From DATDYW01 sp964574865 (GTDB lineage: Bacteria > Patescibacteriota > Minisyncoccia > Phycocordibacterales > JAACPR01): DNA of 19,312 nucleotides. The stretch is taken from NCBI GenBank assembly GCA_964574865.1, contig CAZNOT010000007.1, forward strand, positions 1 through 19,312, given 5' to 3'. The translations under genes were made by a program, and so were the position numbers. Below the pieces are notes generated by a model that saw only the letters and a list, made by a program, of their open reading frames with translations, did no database searches and was not told the DNA's origin. Below, in pieces: positions 14,079 through 19,161 of this stretch; position 1 is the first letter of the stretch, and every line of letters begins with the position of its first letter.

Positions 14079-14241
14079 AGGAAAGCGCCTGCGCGCTTTC
14101 CGCGTGGAATTGAACAGCCGCAGCGATGTTCGGCGCCGCGCCGAACCGCGAGGCGGGGTCGCGACCTCCGAGCGCGACGGCGCGAGGAGAGTTGTGACTC
14201 AATTCCACCAAAAGACTTAGTGATTCGTGACTGATTCCACC
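14079..14241 (+). ncRNA. tRNA-fMet downstream module (possible structured RNA or element)
   Basis: In order: 9-bp hairpin (14080-14088/14093-14101); GTGGAATTGAAC (14104-14115), the exact complement of the tRNA T-arm 14003-14014; core AGCCGCAGCG (14116-14125); 8-bp hairpin (14128-14135/14139-14146); core CGCGAGGCGGGGTCGCGA (14147-14164); then TCAATTCCACC (14199-14209), an exact sense copy of tRNA bases 14005-14015; and CTTAGTGATTCGTGAC followed by a second partial sense copy, GATTCCACC. The same order occurs beside tRNA-CAU and, to the window edge, tRNA-Thr. Whether it is transcribed is unknown; the foldback before it should terminate tRNA transcripts. Confidence 0.5.
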
Positions 14242-14340
14242 GATTTCCAAAACGGCCTCCGGCCCCACTCCGAATTTTAAAATTCGTTTAGTCGCGGGGC
14301 GGTGAGGGAAAGATCGGGGGACGGTTAAGAGCAGCGGAGT
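14242..14340. other. Spacer between two facing tRNA modules
   Basis: No gene is visible. It contains a perfect 16-bp AT-centred palindrome, CGAATTTTAAAATTCG (14271-14286), roughly midway between the fMet module on + and the CAU module on -. Confidence 0.4.
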
Positions 14341-14553
14341 GGCCGGACTCGGTCACGAATCACTGAGCTTTTTTCGGCCTCTAATGTTCGAGCGGTCGGC
14401 AAAAATCTAAGTGTTCGCGACCCAGGAGGCCGGACTCGGTCACGGGTTACTAAGCCGTTTGGCGAAGAGATGGGACTCGGTCACGAGTCACTAAGCTTTT
14501 TGCCAGCCTCTGATTTTCGAACGGCTGGCAAAAATCTAAGTGCTCGCGACCCC
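14341..14553 (-). repeat. Repeats of CTTAGTGAYTCGTGAC...GAGTCC downstream of tRNA-CAU
   Basis: Two related units of about 85 bp (14341-14427 and 14472-14553), plus a short third copy of one end (14428-14471), each contain GGACTCGGTCACG on the + strand. The second unit is a large imperfect foldback, 14479-14508 against 14523-14551, enclosing TTTTTGCCAGCC/GGCTGGCAAAAA; the first unit is a decayed version. Read on the - strand each copy ends CGTGACCGAGTCC, where CGAGTCC matches the T-arm of the adjacent tRNA. The fMet side carries the same motif in opposite orientation at about 14216-14241. Confidence 0.75.
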
Positions 14554-14640
14554 GCCTCGCGGCCCAGCCCGGCGAAGCCGCGGGCTGGGACCCCGCTGCG
14601 GCTTTCGAGTCCGAACGCGGCGAGGGTTCACCTCGCCGCT
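14544..14640 (-). ncRNA. tRNA-CAU downstream module (core part)
   Basis: Reading the - strand away from the tRNA: 9-bp hairpin (14639-14631/14625-14617, 5-base loop); TCGGACTCGAA (14614-14604), exact complement of the tRNA's own TTCGAGTCCGA; core AGCCGCAGCG (14603-14594), identical to the fMet module; hairpin with CCCAGCCCG arms (14589-14581/14571-14563); core CGCGAGGCGGGGTCGCGA (14561-14544), identical to the fMet module over 18 bases. The hairpin arms differ in sequence from those of fMet while the position and 9-bp length of the first are kept. Confidence 0.5.
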
Positions 14641-14702
14641 CCCCCGGGACCAAATTAAAAATCGCCCCTTCCGGGAAGCGATTTTTAATTTGGTCCCGGG
14701 GG
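14641..14702. repeat. 25-bp foldback that includes the tRNA-CAU 3' end
   Basis: Bases 14641-14665 pair perfectly with 14678-14702, with a 12-base loop. The tRNA-side arm contains CCA, A73, the full 3' acceptor strand and one T-stem base. The ATTAAAAATCGC/GCGATTTTTAAT part can act as a terminator for the - strand tRNA. Confidence 0.9.
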
Positions 14703-14767
14703 TCGGACTCGAACCGACGGCCTGAGGCTTATGAGTCCTCCGCTCTAACCACCTGAGCTACCCCGGG
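14691..14767 (-). tRNA. tRNA-CAU (elongator Met or Ile2)
   Basis: Acceptor CCCGGGG/CCCCGGG, D arm GCTC-AGGTGGTTA-GAGC, anticodon arm GAGGA-CTCATAA-GCCTC (CAT), T arm GTCGG-TTCGAGT-CCGAC, A73, and CCA apparently encoded (14693-14691). The closing pair of the anticodon stem (31-39) is an A-G mismatch. CAU may be read as Met or, after lysidine modification, Ile (AUA); the sequence alone does not decide it here. G1-C72 is not present (C1-G72), and the C1-A72 initiator feature is absent, so it is not a second initiator. Confidence 0.92.
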
Positions 14768-14775
14768 GTGTGGAG

Positions 14776-14804
14776 AGACTACCGCACGCGCGGGCTCCTG
14801 TCAC
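14776..14804 (-). promoter_or_regulatory. Promoter of tRNA-CAU
   Basis: On the - strand: -35 GTGACA (14804-14799), 17-bp spacer, -10 TAGTCT (14781-14776), 8 bases before the tRNA 5' end. It is divergent from the DUF3298-like gene, whose -10 lies at 14817-14822. Confidence 0.6.
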
Positions 14805-14816
14805 CGATGGCTAACG

Positions 14817-14822
14817 TATACT
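14817..14822 (+). promoter_or_regulatory. -10 box of the DUF3298-like gene
   Basis: TATACT ends 9 bases before ATG 14832, so a leader of at most a few bases is predicted. Only 12 bp separate it from the -35 of the divergent tRNA promoter. Confidence 0.45.
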
Positions 14823-14831
14823 TCTCCCGTA

Positions 14832-15584
14832 ATGCGCTGGCTCACCCTCCTCTCCCTCATCCTCGGCGCGCTCGCCGGCTACTTCTACTTCTTCGCGGAG
14901 CGCGTCGTCGCGCCCCCGCCGCCCCCGCCGCCCCCGCCGATGGAAATTTCGCTCGGCTCGCTCCGCCTCACGCTCGAGGATTGGCGCGTCTCGACGACGA
15001 CCGAGGCCGCAGAGATTAACGTGACGCTCGAGGATCCGGGCCTACGCCGTAGCGAGGTGACCGCCTTTCTCGAGGAGACGCTCCGCGAGTACCGCGAGAT
15101 GGTGGATCCCGCCGCGATGCCGGGTGACGAGCTCGCCTGGATTCGCGAGTCGGGGCGCCCGTACTCGCTCGCCGTGGACGGAAAGGTGGCGACCGCGAGC
15201 GGCGATCGGTCGAGCTACCGACTGGCGGTCACCTACGACACCGGCGGCGCGCACCCGAACCGGACGACGATCGCTCAGAGCTACGCCGAGGACGGCCGCA
15301 CTCTTTCTCTGCCTGACGTCCTTGGCTCGGGCCGCGCGCTCGAGCGACTCGCCGACGCGCTCCGCCCCCGGCTGCTCGCCGAGGTGCGGGCGCTCGTAGG
15401 ATCGCGCGGCGGCGAACCGTACGAAGCTGACGAGGACTTCGCCGCCGGCACCGCGCCCTCGGCCGAGAACTACGCGAACTGGTACCTCGCGGGCGACGAC
15501 ATCGTCGTCATCGTGAACCCGTACCAGATCGGCCCGTACTCGCTCGGCTCGTACGAGGTGCCCGTGCCGGTCGGAGAGATCTGA
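14832..15584 (+). CDS. Membrane-anchored DUF3298/RsiV-like extracytoplasmic protein
   Basis: 250 residues. The N-terminal hydrophobic segment MRWLTLLSLILGALAGYFYFFAE is a signal anchor, followed by a nine-proline linker (PPPPPPPPP). The soluble part of about 38-250 has ITVT-like strands, NRTTIAQSYAEDGRTLSLPDVL and the C-terminal NPYQIGPYSLGSYEVPVP, which matches the DUF3298 domain end (NPYEIAPYAxGxxxVxIP) of RsiV/PdaC-type proteins. In those families the domain binds lysozyme or sits beside peptidoglycan enzymes; the substrate here is unknown. Convergent with tRNA-Asp; the 22-bp foldback between them can terminate both transcripts. Confidence 0.75.
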   Translation: MRWLTLLSLILGALAGYFYFFAERVVAPPPPPPPPPMEISLGSLRLTLEDWRVSTTTEAAEINVTLEDPGLRRSEVTAFLEETLREYREMVDPAAMPGDELAWIRESGRPYSLAVDGKVATASGDRSSYRLAVTYDTGGAHPNRTTIAQSYAEDGRTLSLPDVLGSGRALERLADALRPRLLAEVRALVGSRGGEPYEADEDFAAGTAPSAENYANWYLAGDDIVVIVNPYQIGPYSLGSYEVPVPVGEI

Positions 15585-15613
15585 TACCCCGCGGCGCGCG
15601 GACCTCGCGCTCC

Positions 15614-15660
15614 CGCGCAACGGAAAGCCGCCGGCTTGGCCGGCGGCTTTCCGTTGCGCG
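15614..15660. terminator. 22-bp bidirectional foldback overlapping the tRNA-Asp 3' end
   Basis: Bases 15614-15635 pair perfectly with 15639-15660 with a 3-base loop. The right arm (tRNA side) contains the last three acceptor bases and G73. CTTT runs on both strands after the GC core make it a plausible weak terminator for the DUF3298-like gene and the tRNA. No downstream module like that at fMet follows; the coding gene ends only 29 bases away. Confidence 0.8.
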
Positions 15661-15730
15661 AGCGAAGGGACTCGAACCCTCAACCTCCCGCGTGACAGGC
15701 GGGTGCTCTAACCAGTTGAGCTACGCCCGC
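15657..15730 (-). tRNA. tRNA-Asp (GUC)
   Basis: 74 bases: acceptor GCGGGCG/CGCTCGC with one G-T pair, D arm GCTC-AACTGGTTA-GAGC, anticodon arm CCCGC-CTGTCAC-GCGGG (GTC), T arm GAGGG-TTCGAGT-CCCTT and G73, the Asp discriminator. CCA is not encoded (CAA follows). Confidence 0.95.
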
Positions 15731-15747
15731 AAGGTTAGAACGGGCGA

Positions 15748-15776
15748 AATCTAGCAGAGGTACGAGGTCACCGCAA
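15748..15776 (-). promoter_or_regulatory. Promoter of tRNA-Asp
   Basis: On the - strand: -35 TTGCGG (15776-15771), 17-bp spacer, -10 TAGATT (15753-15748). The predicted start leaves about 10 bases of leader. Confidence 0.55.
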
Positions 15777-15956
15777 CGCGGCTTGCTCCGCGGACGCGGG
15801 CCGGGCGGCGGCGGCTGCCGGGGGCGTCTTGGGCTTTCTGGCCTGCGCGCTCGCCGGTCTCTGGCTCGGGGAACGGAAGTTCGCCGTCGGTAGTCCGCCT
15901 GAGACCGTGGCGGGCTCGGTCGAGAAACTGGGCGGCGCGTAGCGCTGGGGCTAAAT

Positions 15957-16619
15957 TTACGCGCACGCCGCCAAATCCTCCGGCGTATTGATGGGGCGCC
16001 ACGAGGGGAGCTCGACCGCGACGAGCGGGTAAGTTTTAGCCGCGGCGATGAGGGTCTGCGGGAGGCCGAGCTCGCCGCTCCCGAGCGTGACCGGCGCGAG
16101 CGCGAAGACGCCGCGGTCGAGGACGTAGCCGCCGGTCGCGATGAGGATGCCTGCCGCGCGCTCGTCGTCGGTCGGCTTACGCAGACCGACGACGTTCCCG
16201 GCCGCGTCCGTCTCGATGTGGTGGAAGTAGCCGCGGCTCGCGCGGGCGACGCCAAAGGCGCGCGGCGCGGCGGCGAGGCGCGCCAAATCCTCCGCTGACA
16301 CGAGGTCGTCGCCGCCGAGCACGAGGAAGCGCTCGCCGAGGTAGGGCTCCGCCGTGCGGAGCGCCGCGAGCGTGCCGCGCTCGGGGATTTGCCGCAGGCA
16401 CGTGATTCGCGCCGCGTCGGGGCGGCTCGCGCGGTACGACTCAATCTGCGCGGCCAGGTGATCGACAATCACGAACACCCGCTCGATCGATGCCGGCAGG
16501 GAATCGAGCGCGCGGCCGAGGATGGGGGAGCCGCCGACCGTGATGAGCGGCTTCGGCGTCGATTCTGTGAGGGGCGCGAGGCGCGTGCCCTTCCCGGCGG
16601 CGAAAATCACAGCGTCCAC
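15957..16619 (-). CDS. Sugar-phosphate nucleotidyltransferase (NTP_transferase family)
   Basis: 220 residues from GTG 16619. The start MDAVIFAAGKGTRLAPLTESTPKPLITVGGSPIL is the nucleotide-binding signature of glucose-1-phosphate thymidylyl-/uridylyl- and mannose-1-phosphate guanylyltransferases. GTLAALRTAEPYLGERFLVLGGDDL carries the metal-binding Asp region, and LPSWRPINTPEDL is the usual C-terminal block. The nucleotide and sugar specificity cannot be read here. An ATG at 16655 would add 12 residues (MATLPRRAKFPD). GTG 16619 is preferred because the extended -10 TGC-TAAGTT ends 7 bases before it and because the ATG at 16655 directly abuts the T-tract of the preceding terminator. At 220 residues it is a single-domain member lacking a left-handed beta-helix. 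Confidence 0.85.
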   Translation of the reverse strand: MDAVIFAAGKGTRLAPLTESTPKPLITVGGSPILGRALDSLPASIERVFVIVDHLAAQIESYRASRPDAARITCLRQIPERGTLAALRTAEPYLGERFLVLGGDDLVSAEDLARLAAAPRAFGVARASRGYFHHIETDAAGNVVGLRKPTDDERAAGILIATGGYVLDRGVFALAPVTLGSGELGLPQTLIAAAKTYPLVAVELPSWRPINTPEDLAACA

Positions 16620-16626
16620 GTCTGGA

Positions 16627-16635
16627 AACTTAGCA
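16627..16635 (-). promoter_or_regulatory. Extended -10 of the nucleotidyltransferase gene
   Basis: Read on the - strand, TGC-TAAGTT lies 7 bases before GTG 16619. It decides the start in favour of the GTG. Confidence 0.45.
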
Positions 16636-16655
16636 CGGCGAGGTAGCGTCGCCAT

Positions 16656-16691
16656 GAGTAGAAAGAAAAGGAGCGGCTTCTGGGCCGCTCC
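16656..16691 (-). terminator. Intrinsic terminator of the Nudix gene
   Basis: On the - strand, GGAGCGGC (16691-16684) pairs with GCCGCTCC (16677-16670), followed by TTTTCTTTCT. It begins within 5 bases of the Nudix stop codon. Confidence 0.85.
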
Positions 16692-16695
16692 TGGG

Positions 16696-17241
16696 CTAGA
16701 AGACGAACGTCTCGGCGCCTCCGGGGATACTGACCGTGACCGATACCCGGTCGCCCATTCGCCCCTCGGCCTCCCCGAGGTCGAGCCTCTGCGTGAGGTA
16801 GCGGCCGATCAGCCGCAGGCACGAGGTGCCGTAGGCCGTCTCGCCGGCTCGAAAGATATCGACGGGATGCTCGAATCGTTGGCTCTCGGCCTCGTCGTTC
16901 AGGTGCGGCGGACAGCTTCGCCGATCGATCGCCGCCTCGAAGGCGAGCAGCAGACCGTCGAGTAGCGGGCCGTCCGGTCTGTCCCCCCGCGTCTTCTGGG
17001 CAAAGGTGCCCCAGTGGGAGAAAGCCTCCTCCGGGAGGTCGATGCCGGTCTCCTCTCGCAGCTCGCGCCTCATCGCCGCGCGCGGCGTTTCGCCGGCGTA
17101 GATACCGCCGCCGGGGAGCATTCCCAGACGGTTTCCGTAGAGGGCGTTGGCCACAAGAATGGCGCCGTCCGATTTTCTTCTGACGATGGCGAACACGCCG
17201 TTGCGGTGGTCGTCGGTGGTGTTTGGGGTGTTAGGGTCCAT
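16696..17241 (-). CDS. Nudix hydrolase
   Basis: 181 residues. The Nudix box is complete, GGIYAGETPRAAMRRELREETGI (G-x5-E-x7-REUxEExGU), within a fold beginning GVFAIVRRKSDGAILVANALYGNRLGMLPGGG. These enzymes hydrolyse nucleoside diphosphates linked to another group; the substrate is not evident. The C-terminal half (HLNDEAESQRFEHPVDIFRAGETAYGTSCLRLIGRYL) is not a signature I recognise. The start at 17241 gives MDPNTPNTTDD before the fold; TATCGT 12 bases upstream on the - strand is a candidate -10. Divergent from the ZIP-like gene across 58 bp, and separated by a terminator from the nucleotidyltransferase, so the two - strand genes are not an operon. Confidence 0.9.
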   Translation of the reverse strand: MDPNTPNTTDDHRNGVFAIVRRKSDGAILVANALYGNRLGMLPGGGIYAGETPRAAMRRELREETGIDLPEEAFSHWGTFAQKTRGDRPDGPLLDGLLLAFEAAIDRRSCPPHLNDEAESQRFEHPVDIFRAGETAYGTSCLRLIGRYLTQRLDLGEAEGRMGDRVSVTVSIPGGAETFVF

Positions 17242-17253
17242 GGGTTTGCCGCG

Positions 17254-17290
17254 ACGATACCTTGCGGCGCCCGGCGTGTCGAGATAGCGT
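17254..17290. promoter_or_regulatory. Divergent -10 boxes between the Nudix and ZIP genes
   Basis: TATCGT on - (17259-17254) serves the Nudix gene and TAGCGT on + (17285-17290) lies 9 bases before TTG 17300. The whole intergenic space is 58 bp, leaving little room for other control sites. Confidence 0.35.
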
Positions 17291-17299
17291 TGGGCGGCT

Positions 17300-18064
17300 T
17301 TGCCGAACTTGTTGCCGGCGCTCGCCGCCGCCGTCGTCGTCGCTCTCACCGCCTTCTCGGGCGCGGCGTTCCTGTCGCGTCGCCTGGCTGGCTGGGTCGC
17401 CCCGCGGCTCTCGCTCCTCGTCGCCCTCGCGGCGGGCGTCCTCGGCGCGGTGACGTGGCGCGTCCTCGGAGAGGCGGGCGAGGCGCTCGGGGCGTTCCCG
17501 GCGGCTCTGGTGGCCGCGCTCGCCGCCGCCGCCGCGATGCTCTCGCACCGGCTCGTGCCCGAGGCGCACTGCCACGAGGACGACGAGTCGCACCGCGGCC
17601 ACGGCCACGCGCACGTGCGCTCGGCGCGCTCGGTCGTCGCGGGCGACGCGCTCCACTCGCTCGCCGACGGCCTCGCGCTCGGCGCGGTGTTCGCGTTCTC
17701 GCCCGCGGCCGGCGCCGCCGCGGCCGCGGGCATCTTCCTCCACGAGATCGTGCGCCAGTCGTCGCAATTTTTCATTTTCCGCGCCGCGGGATTCCCGCCC
17801 GCCCGCGCCGTCTGGACGAGCGTCTCGCTCGCGCTCCTCGTCGTGCCCGGCGCGGCGCTCGGCGTCTTCCTCTCGGGCTACGCCGACTGGGTCGCCCCGG
17901 CGCTCGGCGCGCTCGCGGCCGGCGCCTTCGCCGAAATTCTCATCGGCGACCTGGCGCCGTCGATTCGCTCGGCCGCGCGCCGCGACGGCTGGGGGCGCCA
18001 CGTCCTCGCCATCGCCCTCGGCGTCCTCGCGGCGCTCGCCTCCTCCGCGCTCGCCGGGGAGTAG
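17300..18064 (+). CDS. ZIP-family metal transporter
   Basis: 254 residues, about eight hydrophobic segments. The metal-site helices of the ZIP family are present: GDALHSLADGLALGAVF (helix IV, HS-x-x-DG where HN-x-x-DG is usual) and IFLHEIVRQSSQF (helix V, HEI). Between helices III and IV lies a His/acid-rich loop, AHCHEDDESHRGHGHAH, typical of ZIP cation sensing or capture. The last helices read AGAFAEILIGDLAPSI and VLAIALGVLAALASSALAG. Substrate is probably Zn2+ or another divalent metal; direction of transport is not deducible. The start TTG 17300 is the first in-frame start after a TAGCGT box; the hydrophobic helix begins almost immediately. No terminator with a T run follows, only a 17-bp inverted repeat. 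Confidence 0.88.
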   Translation: MPNLLPALAAAVVVALTAFSGAAFLSRRLAGWVAPRLSLLVALAAGVLGAVTWRVLGEAGEALGAFPAALVAALAAAAAMLSHRLVPEAHCHEDDESHRGHGHAHVRSARSVVAGDALHSLADGLALGAVFAFSPAAGAAAAAGIFLHEIVRQSSQFFIFRAAGFPPARAVWTSVSLALLVVPGAALGVFLSGYADWVAPALGALAAGAFAEILIGDLAPSIRSAARRDGWGRHVLAIALGVLAALASSALAGE

Positions 18065-18074
18065 CTCGCCCGAT

Positions 18075-18118
18075 CCCGAACCGCGTCAGACTTGAATCCA
18101 GGTCTGACGCGGTTCGGG
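18075..18118. repeat. 17-bp perfect inverted repeat upstream of the YfcH-like gene
   Basis: CCCGAACCGCGTCAGAC (18075-18091) pairs with 18102-18118 around a 10-base loop. No T run follows, so it is not a classical terminator. The right arm ends 6 bases before the -10 TAGAAT (18124-18129), occupying the -35 region of the next gene; it may end zip transcription or act as an operator. Confidence 0.7.
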
Positions 18119-18123
18119 CGGGT

Positions 18124-18129
18124 TAGAAT
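18124..18129 (+). promoter_or_regulatory. -10 box of the YfcH-like gene (leaderless)
   Basis: TAGAAT ends 6 bases before GTG 18136, identical in box and spacing to ligA. Confidence 0.5.
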
Positions 18130-18135
18130 GCGGGC

Positions 18136-19044
18136 GTGAGAAAGGTGATTATCGCGGGCGGGAGCGGCTTCGTCGGCGAGGCGGTCGCCGCCGCGTTCGT
18201 TACCGCCGAGTACAGCGCGGCAGTGCTCGACCGCGCCGCGCCGCGCTACCCGGGCGTCGCGTACGTGGAGGCGGACCTCGAGCGCGAGATGCCGGCCGAT
18301 CCGATCCTCGTCGCGCCCGACGTCGTCGTGAACCTCGCCGGCGCGCCGGTCTTTCGGCCGTGGACCGACGGGGCCAAGAAGGAAATTATGGACTCACGCG
18401 TCCTCTCGACCCGCAGCCTCGTCGCGAGCTTCGCCGACGAGCGTCGCCGCCCGAAGGTGCTCCTCCAGGCTTCCGCGGTCGGCTACTACGGCGACGCCGC
18501 CGAGACGCACGTGAACGAGTCGTCGCCGAAGGGGAGCGGCTTCCTCGCGGACGTCTGCGAGGCGTGGGAGGCCGAGGCGAAGAAAGCCGAGGCGTTCGGC
18601 GTCCGCGTTGTCATCGTGCGCCAGGGGACGGTGCTCGGCCCGGGCGGCTACCTCGGCGCCGTGGCGCCGGTGGCCAAGTGGGGTTTCGCCGGGCGAATGG
18701 GGAGCGGCGCGCAGTTCCTGCCGTGGATTCACCGCTACGACCTCGCCTCGGTCTACCTGACGCTCGCGAACGATCCGGCGGCGTCTGGCGTCGTGAACGC
18801 GGTCGCGCCCGCCGAGTCCCGGCAGCGCGATGTCGCCGCCGCAATCCAATCCGCGCTCCGCGCGCCGTGGGAGTTGCCCGTGCCCGCTTGGCTGCTTCGC
18901 CTCAAGTTTGGCCGCCAGATGGCCGACGAGCTCGTGCTCGCGAGCCAGCGCGTCGAGGCGACGCGCCTCCCGCCCGGCCTCGCGTTCCAGTTCGGCGCGC
19001 TCGGCGCGGCCGTGGCGGACGCCTGCGCCGTCTGGCGCCGCTAG
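18136..19044 (+). CDS. NAD(P)-dependent epimerase, TIGR01777/YfcH-like SDR
   Basis: 302 residues, normal for the family, starting at GTG. The Rossmann motif IIAGGSGFVGEAVAAAF opens the protein. NLAGAPVFRPWTDGAKKEIMDSRVLSTRSLV is the TIGR01777 signature region, ASAVGYYGDAAETHVNESSPKGSGFLADVCEAWEAEA includes the YYG active-site area, and RQGTVLGPGGYLGAVAPVAKWGFAGRMGSGAQFLPWIHRYDLA matches the family core. The C-terminal VPAWLLRLKFGRQMADELVLASQRVEATRL corresponds to the DUF1731 tail. These proteins resemble sugar epimerases/atypical SDRs; their physiological substrate is generally unknown. Stands alone between the ZIP gene and tRNA-Thr. Confidence 0.93.
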   Translation: MRKVIIAGGSGFVGEAVAAAFVTAEYSAAVLDRAAPRYPGVAYVEADLEREMPADPILVAPDVVVNLAGAPVFRPWTDGAKKEIMDSRVLSTRSLVASFADERRRPKVLLQASAVGYYGDAAETHVNESSPKGSGFLADVCEAWEAEAKKAEAFGVRVVIVRQGTVLGPGGYLGAVAPVAKWGFAGRMGSGAQFLPWIHRYDLASVYLTLANDPAASGVVNAVAPAESRQRDVAAAIQSALRAPWELPVPAWLLRLKFGRQMADELVLASQRVEATRLPPGLAFQFGALGAAVADACAVWRR

Positions 19045-19051
19045 CTCCGGT

Positions 19052-19080
19052 TTGAAAAGGGGAGGCGTTCGCGGTAGATT
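19052..19080 (+). promoter_or_regulatory. Promoter of tRNA-Thr
   Basis: -35 TTGAAA (19052-19057), 17-bp spacer, -10 TAGATT (19075-19080), 9 bases before the tRNA. Begins 7 bases after the YfcH-like stop codon. Confidence 0.65.
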
Positions 19081-19089
19081 CCCCTCCGC

Positions 19090-19161
19090 GCCAGCGTAGC
19101 TCAGGGGTAGAGCAGCTCACTCGTAACGAGCAGGTCGGAGGTTCAAATCCTCTCGCTGGCT
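19090..19161 (+). tRNA. tRNA-Thr (CGU)
   Basis: 72 bases: acceptor GCCAGCG/CGCTGGC, D arm GCTC-AGGGGTA-GAGC, anticodon arm GCTCA-CTCGTAA-CGAGC (CGT), T arm GGAGG-TTCAAAT-CCTCT, T73. The closing anticodon-stem pair (31-39) is an A-C mismatch. CCA is not encoded (CCC follows). Confidence 0.93.

Noticed and set aside
14079..14640. CRISPR array
   Set aside because: The repeats are few, imperfect, unequally spaced, in both orientations and tied to the tRNAs; there are no regular spacers and no cas genes.
14024..14690. Group I or group II intron, or intact integrative element
   Set aside because: The tRNAs are uninterrupted, no intron core, reverse transcriptase, integrase or transposase is visible, and the near tRNA copies are inverted where a normal att site would give direct repeats.
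13971..14725. Small ORFs across the tRNA repeat region
   Set aside because: They run through tRNA genes and foldbacks; their frames follow the inverted repeats and not codon preference.
16620..16655. ATG 16655 as start of the nucleotidyltransferase
   Set aside because: It directly abuts the T-tract of the preceding terminator and adds residues outside the family N-terminus; GTG 16619 has the extended -10 box. Retained as an alternative only.
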